Source: Chitinophagaceae bacterium
GTDB taxonomy: Bacteria; Bacteroidota; Bacteroidia; Chitinophagales; Chitinophagaceae
DNA: 41,800 bases
Direction: 5' to 3'
NCBI GenBank assembly: GCA_025449645.1
Contig: JANWIY010000151.1
Coordinates: 1-41,800 of the forward strand
Position 1 is the first letter of the stretch; every line of letters starts with the position of its first letter. Position numbers and translations under genes: made by a program. Below the pieces are notes generated by a model. It did not search any database. It had not been told where the DNA came from and saw only the letters and a program-made list of their open reading frames with translations. Positions 26,422 to 33,920 of the stretch are shown piece after piece.

Positions 26422-26982
26422 ATGCCATTTACAGCGACCCCTTTACCCGGCGTTCTTCTGTTTGAGCCATCGGTATACCCGGATGATCGCGGTTACTTTT
26501 TTGAATCTTACAACAAGCGCTTATTTCAGGGGAACGGGATTACCAATGAATTTGTGCAGGACAATCAATCATTTTCCTGCTATGGCGTCATTCGCGGATT
26601 GCATTTTCAGCTTGAACCCTATGCTCAATCCAAGCTTGTGCGCGTGCTGCAGGGAAGGATCTTAGACGTGGTCGTGGACCTTCGCGCAGGATCACCGGGG
26701 TTCGGAAAAAGCTATAGTGTTGAATTGTCTTCTGAAAACAAAATGCAGATTTATATTCCAAAAGGCTTTGCCCATGGATTTTCCGTGCTGAGCGTTACCA
26801 CGGAGATATCCTATAAATGCGACCAGTTTTATAACAGGCAAAGCGAGAGCGGGATCCGGTATAATGATCCGCAATTAAATATTGATTGGCAGATCCCGGT
26901 GGAAAAAGAACTGATCTCGGAGAAAGATGCCCGGCTTCCTCAGTTTGATCCCCGGATTCTGCAATTCAAATTCAGCGAATAG
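26422..26982 (+). CDS. rmlC: dTDP-4-dehydrorhamnose 3,5-epimerase
   Basis: A 186-residue cupin-fold epimerase, third step of dTDP-rhamnose synthesis. FEPSVYPDDRGYFFESYN at the N-terminus, the catalytic His in VIRGLHFQ (about 54-61), VRVLQGRILDVVVDLR, and IPKGFAHGFSVLS with a second conserved His are all present. The Tyr expected near FYNRQSESGIRYNDP is in place. It begins 10 bases after rmlB and its stop is followed after one base by the rmlD start. Length is normal. Confidence 0.97.
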   Translation: MPFTATPLPGVLLFEPSVYPDDRGYFFESYNKRLFQGNGITNEFVQDNQSFSCYGVIRGLHFQLEPYAQSKLVRVLQGRILDVVVDLRAGSPGFGKSYSVELSSENKMQIYIPKGFAHGFSVLSVTTEISYKCDQFYNRQSESGIRYNDPQLNIDWQIPVEKELISEKDARLPQFDPRILQFKFSE

Positions 26983-26983
26983 C

Positions 26984-27865
26984 ATGCCTGATGAAAAAAT
27001 ATATTCTATCGCTGTTACCGGCATGAATGGCCAGCTTGGAAAAGAGCTGGCCCTGATCGCGCATAGGTTTCCGCGCTTCCGGTTTCATTTTCTTAACAGA
27101 AAGGATTTTCCCCTGGATGATGCGGGGATGATGGGTGCATGGCTGAGCGAAAATCCGGTCGCCTGTCTCATCAACTGTGCGGCCTATACCGCGGTTGACA
27201 GAGCAGAATCAGAACGGGAACAAGCATTTAAGATCAATGGTGAAGCACCGGGAATCATTGCGGGATTTTTATCCAGGCAAGGCGGCAGGCTGGTTCAATT
27301 ATCCACAGATTATGTATTTGAAGGGCAATCTTCCAGGCCGCTCACAGAAGAAGCGGTGGCCCACCCAATAAATATTTACGGCGCATCCAAGTTGCAGGGA
27401 GAGCAATCTGCCATGGCAAATAATCCACAGACCCTGGTGATCCGCACATCCTGGCTGTACTCTTATTTCGGAAATAATTTTGTGAAGACCATGATGCGGT
27501 TAATGAAAACGAAAGAATCCATCCAGGTGGTGAATGATCAGGTAGGGTCACCCACTTATGCTGCAGATATTGCAGAAGCCATCATGAAAATAATATCTGG
27601 GGAAAAATTCATTCCGGGCATTTTTCATTACAGCAATGAGGGGGAAACGAGCTGGTATGGATTTGCGCAGGAGATAAAAAAAAATACCGGAAGCGCCTGT
27701 ACCGTTTTGCCGGTAGCCAGTTCCGGTTATCCGACAGCTGCCAGACGGCCGGCATATTCTCTGCTGGATAATTCAAAAATAAAAAAATACTATAAGCTGA
27801 CCATTCCAGGCTGGAGGACCAGCCTGGCGGTTTGTATTAATGAGTTGTTGAGATCTTCAGTGTAA
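26984..27865 (+). CDS. rmlD: dTDP-4-dehydrorhamnose reductase
   Basis: A 293-residue SDR reductase, last step to dTDP-L-rhamnose. Starting at ATG 26984, just after the rmlC stop, the NAD(P) motif is GMNGQLGKEL (about 12-21), with NCAAYTAVDRAESE and LSTDYVFEG, then the catalytic YGASKLQGE with Tyr and Lys. The RTSWLYSYFGNNFVKTM and RRPAYSLLDN segments are typical of RmlD. An upstream in-frame ATG at 26927 would lie within rmlC and is rejected. It is the last gene of the operon, and rmlA, which makes the dTDP-glucose substrate, is missing from the window. Confidence 0.95.
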   Translation: MPDEKIYSIAVTGMNGQLGKELALIAHRFPRFRFHFLNRKDFPLDDAGMMGAWLSENPVACLINCAAYTAVDRAESEREQAFKINGEAPGIIAGFLSRQGGRLVQLSTDYVFEGQSSRPLTEEAVAHPINIYGASKLQGEQSAMANNPQTLVIRTSWLYSYFGNNFVKTMMRLMKTKESIQVVNDQVGSPTYAADIAEAIMKIISGEKFIPGIFHYSNEGETSWYGFAQEIKKNTGSACTVLPVASSGYPTAARRPAYSLLDNSKIKKYYKLTIPGWRTSLAVCINELLRSSV

Positions 27866-27886
27866 AAAGGATCGATAAATTGCTTT

Positions 27887-28135
27887 TTATTTGGCTAATT
27901 TGGTTGCCTTCATGGAATCGTGATTCAGTCCGATCACCGGCGTATCACTTCCACCGTATAAAAGTTCCTCGTTCAGATCGAGTACATCCTTTTGCAGGCC
28001 GTACACCTCCTGTGTAAGCTTTCTAACCTTCTTAGATCCAAGCAGATAGCCAATGCCGAAAATAAAAAGACAAGCAACCGCAACTTCCAGCATATTGAGT
28101 TGAATAGCCTGGAGTAAATCAATAATGGCTTCCAT
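27887..28135 (-). CDS. Small membrane protein with coiled-coil tail
   Basis: An 82-residue protein of unknown function. A membrane helix at about 15-34 (MLEVAVACLFIFGIGYLLGS) is followed by a basic edge (KKVRKL) and a short amphipathic, coiled-coil-prone stretch at 36-60, then a polar tail. Topology suggests an inner-membrane anchor with a cytoplasmic tail by the positive-inside rule. It converges with rmlD, 21 bases away. Upstream lies a 241-base gap with a perfect 12-base palindrome. No family is recognised. Reading-frame quality and start are reasonable. Confidence 0.6.
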   Translation of the reverse strand: MEAIIDLLQAIQLNMLEVAVACLFIFGIGYLLGSKKVRKLTQEVYGLQKDVLDLNEELLYGGSDTPVIGLNHDSMKATKLAK

Positions 28136-28228
28136 AGTGTTTAATTTTAATAGGAATGGATTAACAGTACTTTAAAAGTATTGCAACAAAACCAGAAGTA
28201 CAACGTAAAACTACTCTTCGTTGGTATG

Positions 28229-28240
28229 CGTAAATTTACG
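28229..28240. repeat. Perfect 12-base palindrome
   Basis: CGTAAATTTACG is its own reverse complement and lies about 94 bases before the small membrane protein gene and 137 bases after the end of the GNAT-like gene. It could be an operator. It also resembles the TAAATTT part of a -7 box on both strands. The rest of the 28136-28376 gap shows an AGTACTTTAAAAGTATT near-palindrome and nothing else I can support. Confidence 0.3.
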
Positions 28241-28376
28241 AAAGATGTTGATTATGTGTGAGTTAGGAGGTAAGAAATAGTAGCTTGCTTTACTTTATTT
28301 TAATCCGCCCAATGCTTTCAATTCCATTTCTCATGAGATAAATTCTTTAGGGAACCAAATAGCGACACGTTGGAAA

Positions 28377-28967
28377 TCATGCGATTCCTTTTCCCTTAAA
28401 TAATAGAATGGTTTGCTGATTGATATCTACCATCTTCCCATAGGTTCTAAATCCCAATTCTTCCAAATCATGAATAAAGAAATGCGGCAATCGGGGGGCA
28501 GGCATATAAATAAAGCCACTTTCAGGAAGACTAAAAAATAATTCAAGCAAAAGAGTAAGTCCGGAGACCCAGGTCTTATTTTTTAAGCTTCCATAGGGAA
28601 TAAGGCAACTGAGAACACAGTCATTTACCTTGGTCGGGATGAGAAAATATAGAGGATCAGTTTCCGTTCCTTTAATATTAAATTGGCAAACGATTTCATC
28701 TTCCAGTAGTAAAACAAAGGATTGCCCGCGGGAAGAAGATAAGATTCTTTTGTAATGGGTCAAAACCCTGCCCTGGTCTCCACTTTCAATTGTATTTACC
28801 TTTTCGTCCGGACTTTTGATCCAGCGATGAAGTGTTCGAAGGTCATCAGGAATATAGACTGGCCTGAGGCTGAGAGCATATCCCAGTTCCGGAAAATCCT
28901 TTCGAGTCCAATCAGACTGTTTCGAAAAAGGATCGACTGGCCTTAAAAAGTTTGCCATCGAATCCAT
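28377..28967 (-). CDS. GNAT-like acyltransferase, siderophore-type family (tentative)
   Basis: A 196-residue soluble protein. The N-terminal part has DLRTLHRWIKSPDEKV (about 42-57), like the opening of IucB/RhbD-type acetyltransferases, in which a 'D..LLH.WM' pattern begins the fold. A strand pair near 78-97 (QSFVLLLEDEIVCQFNI) and the terminal HDLEELGFRTYGKMVD, a typical GNAT ending, support the fold. The acetyl-CoA pyrophosphate loop (Q/RxxGxG/A) is not clear: the region reads SLKNKTWVSGLTL. No siderophore synthesis genes are nearby. It is divergent from the first AraC-type gene and may be under its control (inference). Alternative start at codon 4 (28958). Confidence 0.5.
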   Translation of the reverse strand: MDSMANFLRPVDPFSKQSDWTRKDFPELGYALSLRPVYIPDDLRTLHRWIKSPDEKVNTIESGDQGRVLTHYKRILSSSRGQSFVLLLEDEIVCQFNIKGTETDPLYFLIPTKVNDCVLSCLIPYGSLKNKTWVSGLTLLLELFFSLPESGFIYMPAPRLPHFFIHDLEELGFRTYGKMVDINQQTILLFKGKGIA

Positions 28968-29074
28968 ACTTAAGAATTAATTAGAACTAAACTATTTGTT
29001 TCCAAGGGGTTTGCCCGAAATTGAGGAAATTTCAGAGAACAGATTTATCTTTTCGGTCAGATAAACTTTGATTT

Positions 29075-29869
29075 TTGACCAGATATTCCTCCTTGCATCC
29101 CATCAAAGCTAAAGTCGCCGGTAGCTATAGCGTTTTTAGGCCAGATTCAAATCATTTTCCCATTTTGTTTTGTAACGACGAGAAATGTCTGAACTGCCTT
29201 ATTTCGCTTTGCGGAAGCTTTTTTCTGAGTGGTATAGAAATTCCTGAAAATCATTTTTACTGGAGGATATTTGAGCCGGGCGAATATGTAATTAAGCAGC
29301 AAACTTCTGGTGGATTGCAAGGACAGTTACTCATTATTAGTATGGACCCTGCATCCCTGCCGCAGGAAATACTCCGGATTCCAGAAATCCTTTCTGCTCT
29401 AAACATGGAGGCAGTGAAAATACTGATCAATCTCCGGGCAGAGACTACCGGATCTGCTGCTGGTTCCCTGATTGATCGATTAATTGCGGACGCATTTATT
29501 CATTCGGTGGCGTCAGGATCCAAAAATGAAAAAAATGTGTTGCCATATGATCAAACCAGGTTAATTCAAGAATCGATGATGGGTTTGAGTGCCCGAAATG
29601 AAAAAATATCAAGAATTCCTAAAGCAAGACGGGTTTGGATCTGCAAACAGGTTTTCCACAGGACGCCCGGGCGACTAAAGCGCGAATTGTTGTTAGAGCA
29701 GTCTCTGGAAGCCGTAATACATACATCAAGACCTCTGGACTCGTTAGCCCTGGAGGCAGGTTACCGTTCTTGTGAAAATTTTATTACGGTCTTCTGCAGG
29801 CAATTCGGTATTTCACCGGGTAAGCTCAGAGCCCGGACGCGCAATCTTTCTTCCAATTTTTTTTCGTAG
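29075..29869 (+). CDS. AraC-family transcriptional regulator, TTG start (regulator 1)
   Basis: A 264-residue DNA-binding regulator. The N-terminal 170 residues are a probable sensor domain without a family I can name; it holds two close cysteines (CNDEKCLNC). The C-terminal AraC region is about 180-255, with the second helix-turn-helix clear in LDSLALEAGYRSCENFITVF followed by CRQFGISPGKLRAR. The first helix-turn-helix (IPKARRVWICKQVFHRTPGR) is degenerate. No early ATG exists, so TTG at 29075 or a later TTG (29093) must be the start. The 3' end overlaps regulator 2 on the other strand by 57 bases. It is divergent from the GNAT-like gene. Target unknown. Confidence 0.75.
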   Translation: MTRYSSLHPIKAKVAGSYSVFRPDSNHFPILFCNDEKCLNCLISLCGSFFLSGIEIPENHFYWRIFEPGEYVIKQQTSGGLQGQLLIISMDPASLPQEILRIPEILSALNMEAVKILINLRAETTGSAAGSLIDRLIADAFIHSVASGSKNEKNVLPYDQTRLIQESMMGLSARNEKISRIPKARRVWICKQVFHRTPGRLKRELLLEQSLEAVIHTSRPLDSLALEAGYRSCENFITVFCRQFGISPGKLRARTRNLSSNFFS

Positions 29870-30814
29870 TTCCATTGGGGTAAATCCTGTTTTCTTTTTA
29901 AAGAGGGCTGAAAATGTCGCATCGCTTGAGTAACCAACCCGAGTTGCAATCTCGCGTATGGACAGCCCAGTATGTGCGATCAGTCCGTTTGCATTTTCCA
30001 TCCTGATTTTGAGAATAAAACGATGAACTGTCATGCCAAACTGCTGTTTAAACAGATGTTTAAACCTGTTAGGGCTTAGTCCGTTTCTTTTCGCGAGATC
30101 AGGAATAGAAATCTTTTGAAAGGGCACGCCCATGATTTCTACGACTGCTTTTTCCAAGTTTTCCATGTCATAACCCTGCTCCGAGCTATTTACAAATTCA
30201 AAACCATGTCTGATCAGCTTTTCCACTATTCTAATAAAGACAAGCAGGCACTGGGTGGATATAAACTCTTTAGAAACCTGATGATCTCTGAATCTTATTT
30301 CTTCCAATACGATCCTGTCCTCAAGATCGAGTACAAAAGGAAGTTCGTTCAGGCAAATTGCCTGTTGATTTTCTGCCTTATCCATCAGCAATTGAACAGG
30401 AGCGTTTAATGATCTATGAGCTTCTAAAATGGATGAGCTTAATTGCACCAGGTTCAACGCGTAATTGCCGGGTCCTGGAAATTGGAGCGTGAAGAGATTT
30501 TCCGGATTATAAAATATATCACCCAGCGATTTGGCAAGGCATCGTGAATGCCCATCCCAAACATGAATGAAAGCACCTTGCTCACTTACCAGTATACAAA
30601 TGCTTCCAGCAGGGATGCAAAATCTGATCCTGACCGATTGATCGATCTTAAAGGAATAAAAATAAAATTGGGCTGATTTTCCTTCTGATTGTTTGATACG
30701 AATTGCGCCAAAAGGTCCTGTGTAATCACAGCAAGAGGACTGATTTTCCGGGTCCTCCTGCGGAAGCAGGTCATAGGAATCCCCCGTCCAAAAGCTGATT
30801 TGATGTAATTGCAT
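29813..30814 (-). CDS. AraC-family transcriptional regulator (regulator 2)
   Basis: A 333-residue regulator. The first 220 residues include a cupin-like beta region (about 50-140). The C-terminal AraC domain (about 232-322) is complete: helix-turn-helix 1 IPDLAKRNGLSPNRFKHLFK followed by QQFGMTVHRFIL, and helix-turn-helix 2 IREIATRVGYSSDATFSALF followed by KKKTGFTPMELRK. It is transcribed toward regulator 1, with the last 18 codons of each gene lying antisense to each other. It is divergent from regulator 3 (143-base gap). Of the three it has the best-preserved DNA-binding domain. The inducer and targets are unknown. Confidence 0.88.
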   Translation of the reverse strand: MQLHQISFWTGDSYDLLPQEDPENQSSCCDYTGPFGAIRIKQSEGKSAQFYFYSFKIDQSVRIRFCIPAGSICILVSEQGAFIHVWDGHSRCLAKSLGDIFYNPENLFTLQFPGPGNYALNLVQLSSSILEAHRSLNAPVQLLMDKAENQQAICLNELPFVLDLEDRIVLEEIRFRDHQVSKEFISTQCLLVFIRIVEKLIRHGFEFVNSSEQGYDMENLEKAVVEIMGVPFQKISIPDLAKRNGLSPNRFKHLFKQQFGMTVHRFILKIRMENANGLIAHTGLSIREIATRVGYSSDATFSALFKKKTGFTPMELRKKIGRKIARPGSELTR

Positions 30815-30957
30815 AGATTAGGTTCGGAATTAAGGTAGGGAATTTTCACATAATAACTAAAGTGTTTTACCCGGGATTTAATTAAAAAATCAAATCTTTT
30901 TGTTCGTTTTCCCAAAATATTTTCAAGCAATGCAGGATATTTTGCGCCTAAAATCCA

Positions 30958-31920
30958 TTGGAAGCCATTATTACTTCTCAGGCATATGGCAAATGGATAC
31001 TGGTACCATCAGAACCCATGCTCCCTTTTTCCGCCAGGTCCCGGGGGTCTTATAAAGCAATCGCTCCTTCCGGTGAATTGACTTATGAAAACCGGACTAT
31101 GCCGCAGGTGGATTTGCATTTTTTTCATATCAGGATGAAGACCAGCGATATTTTGAGATTCAATCTACTTTCTTCACCCTATACTCTCCTATTCAATCTT
31201 TTGGGATCATGTATTGTTGAAGTCAGGTCAGGGCCATCGAGGGTTTTTCACGAACGAAGCTGTAACCTGATATGCAGAGAGAATTCAGAATTTTCATTGA
31301 GATTCAAGGAAAAAATGACCTCCCTCTTTCTCGTGATTTGTTTTAGTAAGGAATTTATAGGGAGGGTTGAGGAAGAGATCGTTATACCTGGAAACGATCG
31401 CATTGCATACTTAAACGCTAAAAACTTTATTGTAACCAAGGACCTGCTTGATCTCTTATCTCAGATCTTATTTCACGACTGCTCACTGAAATATAAAGAC
31501 TTTATTATAGAGGAATTCGCTCTGGCAATACTGCTTTGCCTGATGGGGAAAAGAGAAAAAGGACCTTTCCAGCCTCTTTCCCATGACCATACAGATACAG
31601 ATTCGCTTAGAGAAATGAAAAATCAATTACTCGAGGTGAAGAATAGAGCCCTATCCTTTCAGTGCCTGATGAAGACTGCAGGCATTATCCAGGTCAACAG
31701 GCTTCGAAGATTACTCAAATCCTTTTATGGGCTCTCAATTGAGGAATTCCTAACCGAAGCCAGGATGTCTGAAGCCCAATCCTTGCTGCTTAAAATGGAC
31801 CGACCGATTAAGCAAATTGCCGCTGAAACAGGCTATAAAAACGTATACTATTTTACTAGGATTTTCAGCGCGTATACCGGAATGCCTCCTGCTACTTTTC
31901 AAAAGCTAAATAATGAATAA
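30958..31920 (+). CDS. AraC-family transcriptional regulator (regulator 3)
   Basis: A 320-residue protein if TTG 30958 is used; an in-frame stop lies at 30949-30951, so the only other early start is ATG 31018, which would remove 20 residues. The N-terminal part resembles that of regulator 2 in layout (beta-rich, HERSCNLICRENSEFSLRF near 95). The C-terminal AraC region (about 215-318) has a weak first helix-turn-helix and a good second one, IKQIAAETGYKNVYYFTRIF followed by SAYTGMPPATFQ. It is the nearest regulator upstream of the MauE-like/peptide genes (119-base gap, same strand), so it may control them (inference). Confidence 0.8.
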   Translation: MEAIITSQAYGKWILVPSEPMLPFSARSRGSYKAIAPSGELTYENRTMPQVDLHFFHIRMKTSDILRFNLLSSPYTLLFNLLGSCIVEVRSGPSRVFHERSCNLICRENSEFSLRFKEKMTSLFLVICFSKEFIGRVEEEIVIPGNDRIAYLNAKNFIVTKDLLDLLSQILFHDCSLKYKDFIIEEFALAILLCLMGKREKGPFQPLSHDHTDTDSLREMKNQLLEVKNRALSFQCLMKTAGIIQVNRLRRLLKSFYGLSIEEFLTEARMSEAQSLLLKMDRPIKQIAAETGYKNVYYFTRIFSAYTGMPPATFQKLNNE

Positions 31921-32039
31921 ATAATCCAAAATGAACTGCCATAAAGTATAAATAAAAAGGCACAGAATATAAAAACCAGATGACTAATAATTAGGAAGCA
32001 GCATACTTCTCTCCACACCTTTGTATCACAAACTTTGCC

Positions 32040-32477
32040 ATGAAAGAAAAAGCAAAAAAGAATATCGTGGAGGTAATTAGTATTCTCTTCATTATTCTTT
32101 TTGTTTATGCTGCGGCAAGTAAATGGATGGCCTTTGACAAATTCCAGGCGCAACTCAGTCAGTCGCCAATCATCGGTCCATTCACCAGATGGATTGTGTG
32201 GATAGTTCCCCTTGCAGAATTATTTTTGTCAATACTCTTGATTGTTCCGAAGTGGCAGGTCATGGGATTATATGGTTCATTTAGTCTTATGACCGCCTTC
32301 AGTACTTATATCATTGCTATCACACAATTCAGCGAGTATATTCCTTGTTCCTGCGGTGGAATCCTGGAGCACATGTCATGGAATATTCATCTTCTCTTTA
32401 ACCTGTGTTTTGTTATACTTGCTTCTATAGCTATTCTCATTAGACCAGCACAAAATCATTTCACATTACTTGAATGA
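32040..32477 (+). CDS. MauE/DoxX-like redox-associated membrane protein
   Basis: A 145-residue inner-membrane protein with four hydrophobic segments (about 10-27, 52-70, 76-97 and 118-135). The family start is FVYAAASKWMAFDKFQAQLS, matching the 'Y..SK..d...F..QL..S' pattern of MauE-like proteins. The loop after helix 3 holds PCSCGGILEHMSWNIHLLFN with a Cys-x-Cys pair (Cys103/Cys105), the likely redox centre. MauE-like proteins are thought to pass electrons between the quinone pool and periplasmic thiols, as DsbB and DoxX relatives do; direct evidence for this subgroup is thin. It precedes the secreted Cys-rich peptide gene by 105 bases, a pairing common in Bacteroidota. Confidence 0.85.
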   Translation: MKEKAKKNIVEVISILFIILFVYAAASKWMAFDKFQAQLSQSPIIGPFTRWIVWIVPLAELFLSILLIVPKWQVMGLYGSFSLMTAFSTYIIAITQFSEYIPCSCGGILEHMSWNIHLLFNLCFVILASIAILIRPAQNHFTLLE

Positions 32478-32544
32478 CTGAAATATTTTTTATTGCAATT
32501 AAAAAACAGGGGATACCGAAAACCTGATCAAAGAGTAGGTAAAA

Positions 32545-32572
32545 TCTAAAGTTTAGAGCTTTTTATAAAAGC
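32545..32572 (+). repeat. Two tandem small inverted repeats in the peptide-gene leader
   Basis: TCTAAA-G-TTTAGA (32545-32557) is followed directly by GCTTTT-TAT-AAAAGC (beginning 32558/32559, ending 32572). They end 10 bases before the ATG of the small secreted peptide. The first is operator-like (one-base centre), the second could form a hairpin near the ribosome-binding region. Role unproven. Confidence 0.4.
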
Positions 32573-32582
32573 CACGTTTTGT

Positions 32583-32807
32583 ATGAAAAATAAAAAAATA
32601 GTTCTCCCCATCCTGGCAATACTTTTTGCTATTGCGAGCGCCTTTACCACTCAAAGGGTATCTTCAAAGCCTCCAACAGTTTATTATGAAAGTTCTCCGG
32701 CAAACTGTAAACCTTCCGCTTGCGGCCAGTTCACCGGAGCCCAGTGTAGTAATACTTTCTTGGATATTACCTGTCTTCAACCTACAACTTTGCGCAAGCC
32801 TAGTTAA
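32583..32807 (+). CDS. Small secreted four-cysteine peptide, DUF6520-like
   Basis: A 74-residue precursor. MKNKKIVLPILAILFAIASA is a signal peptide, with cleavage likely near residue 20-23. The mature part of about 50 residues has four cysteines (Cys42, Cys47, Cys55, Cys64), no tryptophan and a Pro/Ser/Thr-rich ends. The N-terminus and Cys spacing match the small secreted DUF6520-type peptides of Bacteroidota that occur beside MauE-like genes; function is unknown. A strong hairpin with a TTCG loop follows the stop codon. Four cysteines would allow two disulfides, which fits the redox proteins encoded on both sides (inference). It may be mistaken for a NVEALA-type peptide, but no NVEALA motif is present. 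Confidence 0.72.
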   Translation: MKNKKIVLPILAILFAIASAFTTQRVSSKPPTVYYESSPANCKPSACGQFTGAQCSNTFLDITCLQPTTLRKPS

Positions 32808-32813
32808 CACCAT

Positions 32814-32845
32814 ATACACAGGCTTGCTTCGGCAAGCCTGTGTAT
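32814..32845 (+). terminator. Strong hairpin with TTCG tetraloop after the peptide gene
   Basis: ATACACAGGCTTGC (32814-32827) pairs perfectly with GCAAGCCTGTGTAT (32832-32845), 14 base pairs closed by TTCG, a very stable loop. TTAAAA follows; the T-run is short. It ends 15 bases before the next gene's ATG at 32861, so it may be a partial terminator or RNA stabiliser that sets a high peptide to downstream-protein ratio. Confidence 0.85.
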
Positions 32846-32860
32846 TTAAAACCTAGCCTT

Positions 32861-33916
32861 ATGTTAAGCAGAAGGATAAAGTCATTATTTCCCTTTTTCT
32901 TTATAAGTATTGGCCTTATTCTTATACTCTATTATTGGTCGGCTAAAACAAACAAGAATGAATTTCGCAGGCTTTTTCCATCTCATGTACTGCTTGATGA
33001 AAAAGTGACTGATCTGGCGTATAACTCCTATTATATCGCGGGGAAAACGAAGAAAACCATTTATTTGGGTAATTATGTGACTCCTGATTATATAACTGAA
33101 TTTTTACCTTCAGCAGCCCTGCTTAAGCACTTTCGCGTGCATTTAAACAGTCCGGAAAAGCTAAAAAGTGCCGGGTTCATTCTATCGGTAGATTCTCCCA
33201 TGTATTTTTTGACCGAAGGAAATGAAGCTTTGTTATTTCGATCTGAATTTCCTGATCTTCAGTTGGAAAGCTCAATCGGCCATTCGTTACCTCATTTTTC
33301 TCTTTTCTGCCCAATTTCCAGTACCAGCTTTTTATTGAGGAGTTATAATCCGCAAAAAGCGACTACCACGATTTCAAAAATTTATTACTCCCCTTATAAG
33401 AAAATTGAAATTTTAAATATTCTGCAAAAACAGGTTGATGGGATTTTTTGCACAGACGGCATGATGGGTTACGATCCTGTTTCGCATAAGTTTGTTTATA
33501 TATATTATTACCGGAATCAATTCACGGTTACAGATAGCGATTTACATATTATCTACCGGGGTACGACTATCGATAGCAATTCAACCGTAAAGTTTACCGT
33601 TTCCAGTTTTGATCAGCATAAGACGACGATTATTTCTTCCCCACAAAGACCAATCAATAAGCGCCTGGTCCTTGACCACGGAAATATTTTAGTGCAATCT
33701 GGTTTAGTCGCCAAAAATGAAAATGCCGGTATCTTGAATCGATATGCTGTTGTTGATGTTTATGCTATGAACGATGGCCATTACCGGTTTAGTTTTTATA
33801 TCCCGAATTACAATGGGGAACAGGTCAGGGATTTCAGCATCTTAAATGACGATCTAATATCGCTTTGTGGACATTTTCTAATACATTACCACCTTAATAT
33901 GCCGGATCCAAATTAG
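32861..33916 (+). CDS. Membrane-anchored protein of unknown function, probably beta-propeller-like
   Basis: A 351-residue protein. A single N-terminal membrane helix (about 8-26, SLFPFFFISIGLILILYYWS) anchors a periplasmic or outer-face domain rich in beta strands and Tyr/Phe. Repeated short strand patterns (YYIAGKTKKTIYLGNY, FVYIYYYRNQF, YRFSFYIPNYNG) suggest a beta-propeller, as in the 6-bladed propeller proteins encoded next to small secreted peptides in Bacteroidota, but no family motif is firm. The start at 32861 was preferred over GTG 32840, which lies inside the terminator hairpin. Only three cysteines are present. It converges with the TlpA-DUF3738 gene, four bases apart. Confidence 0.7.
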   Translation: MLSRRIKSLFPFFFISIGLILILYYWSAKTNKNEFRRLFPSHVLLDEKVTDLAYNSYYIAGKTKKTIYLGNYVTPDYITEFLPSAALLKHFRVHLNSPEKLKSAGFILSVDSPMYFLTEGNEALLFRSEFPDLQLESSIGHSLPHFSLFCPISSTSFLLRSYNPQKATTTISKIYYSPYKKIEILNILQKQVDGIFCTDGMMGYDPVSHKFVYIYYYRNQFTVTDSDLHIIYRGTTIDSNSTVKFTVSSFDQHKTTIISSPQRPINKRLVLDHGNILVQSGLVAKNENAGILNRYAVVDVYAMNDGHYRFSFYIPNYNGEQVRDFSILNDDLISLCGHFLIHYHLNMPDPN

Positions 33917-33920
33917 GGTT

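Noticed and set aside
28377-28967. Siderophore synthesis gene cluster
   Set aside because: The GNAT-like protein resembles siderophore acyltransferases only weakly, and no synthetase, hydroxylase or siderophore receptor set is adjacent.
32840-32860. GTG start for the anchored protein inside the hairpin
   Set aside because: It falls in the right arm of the stable TTCG hairpin; the ATG at 32861 begins a normal membrane-anchor sequence.
28377-33916. Genomic island or prophage boundary
   Set aside because: No integrase, tRNA, attachment repeats or phage genes were found; the region is merely regulatory and hypothetical-rich.
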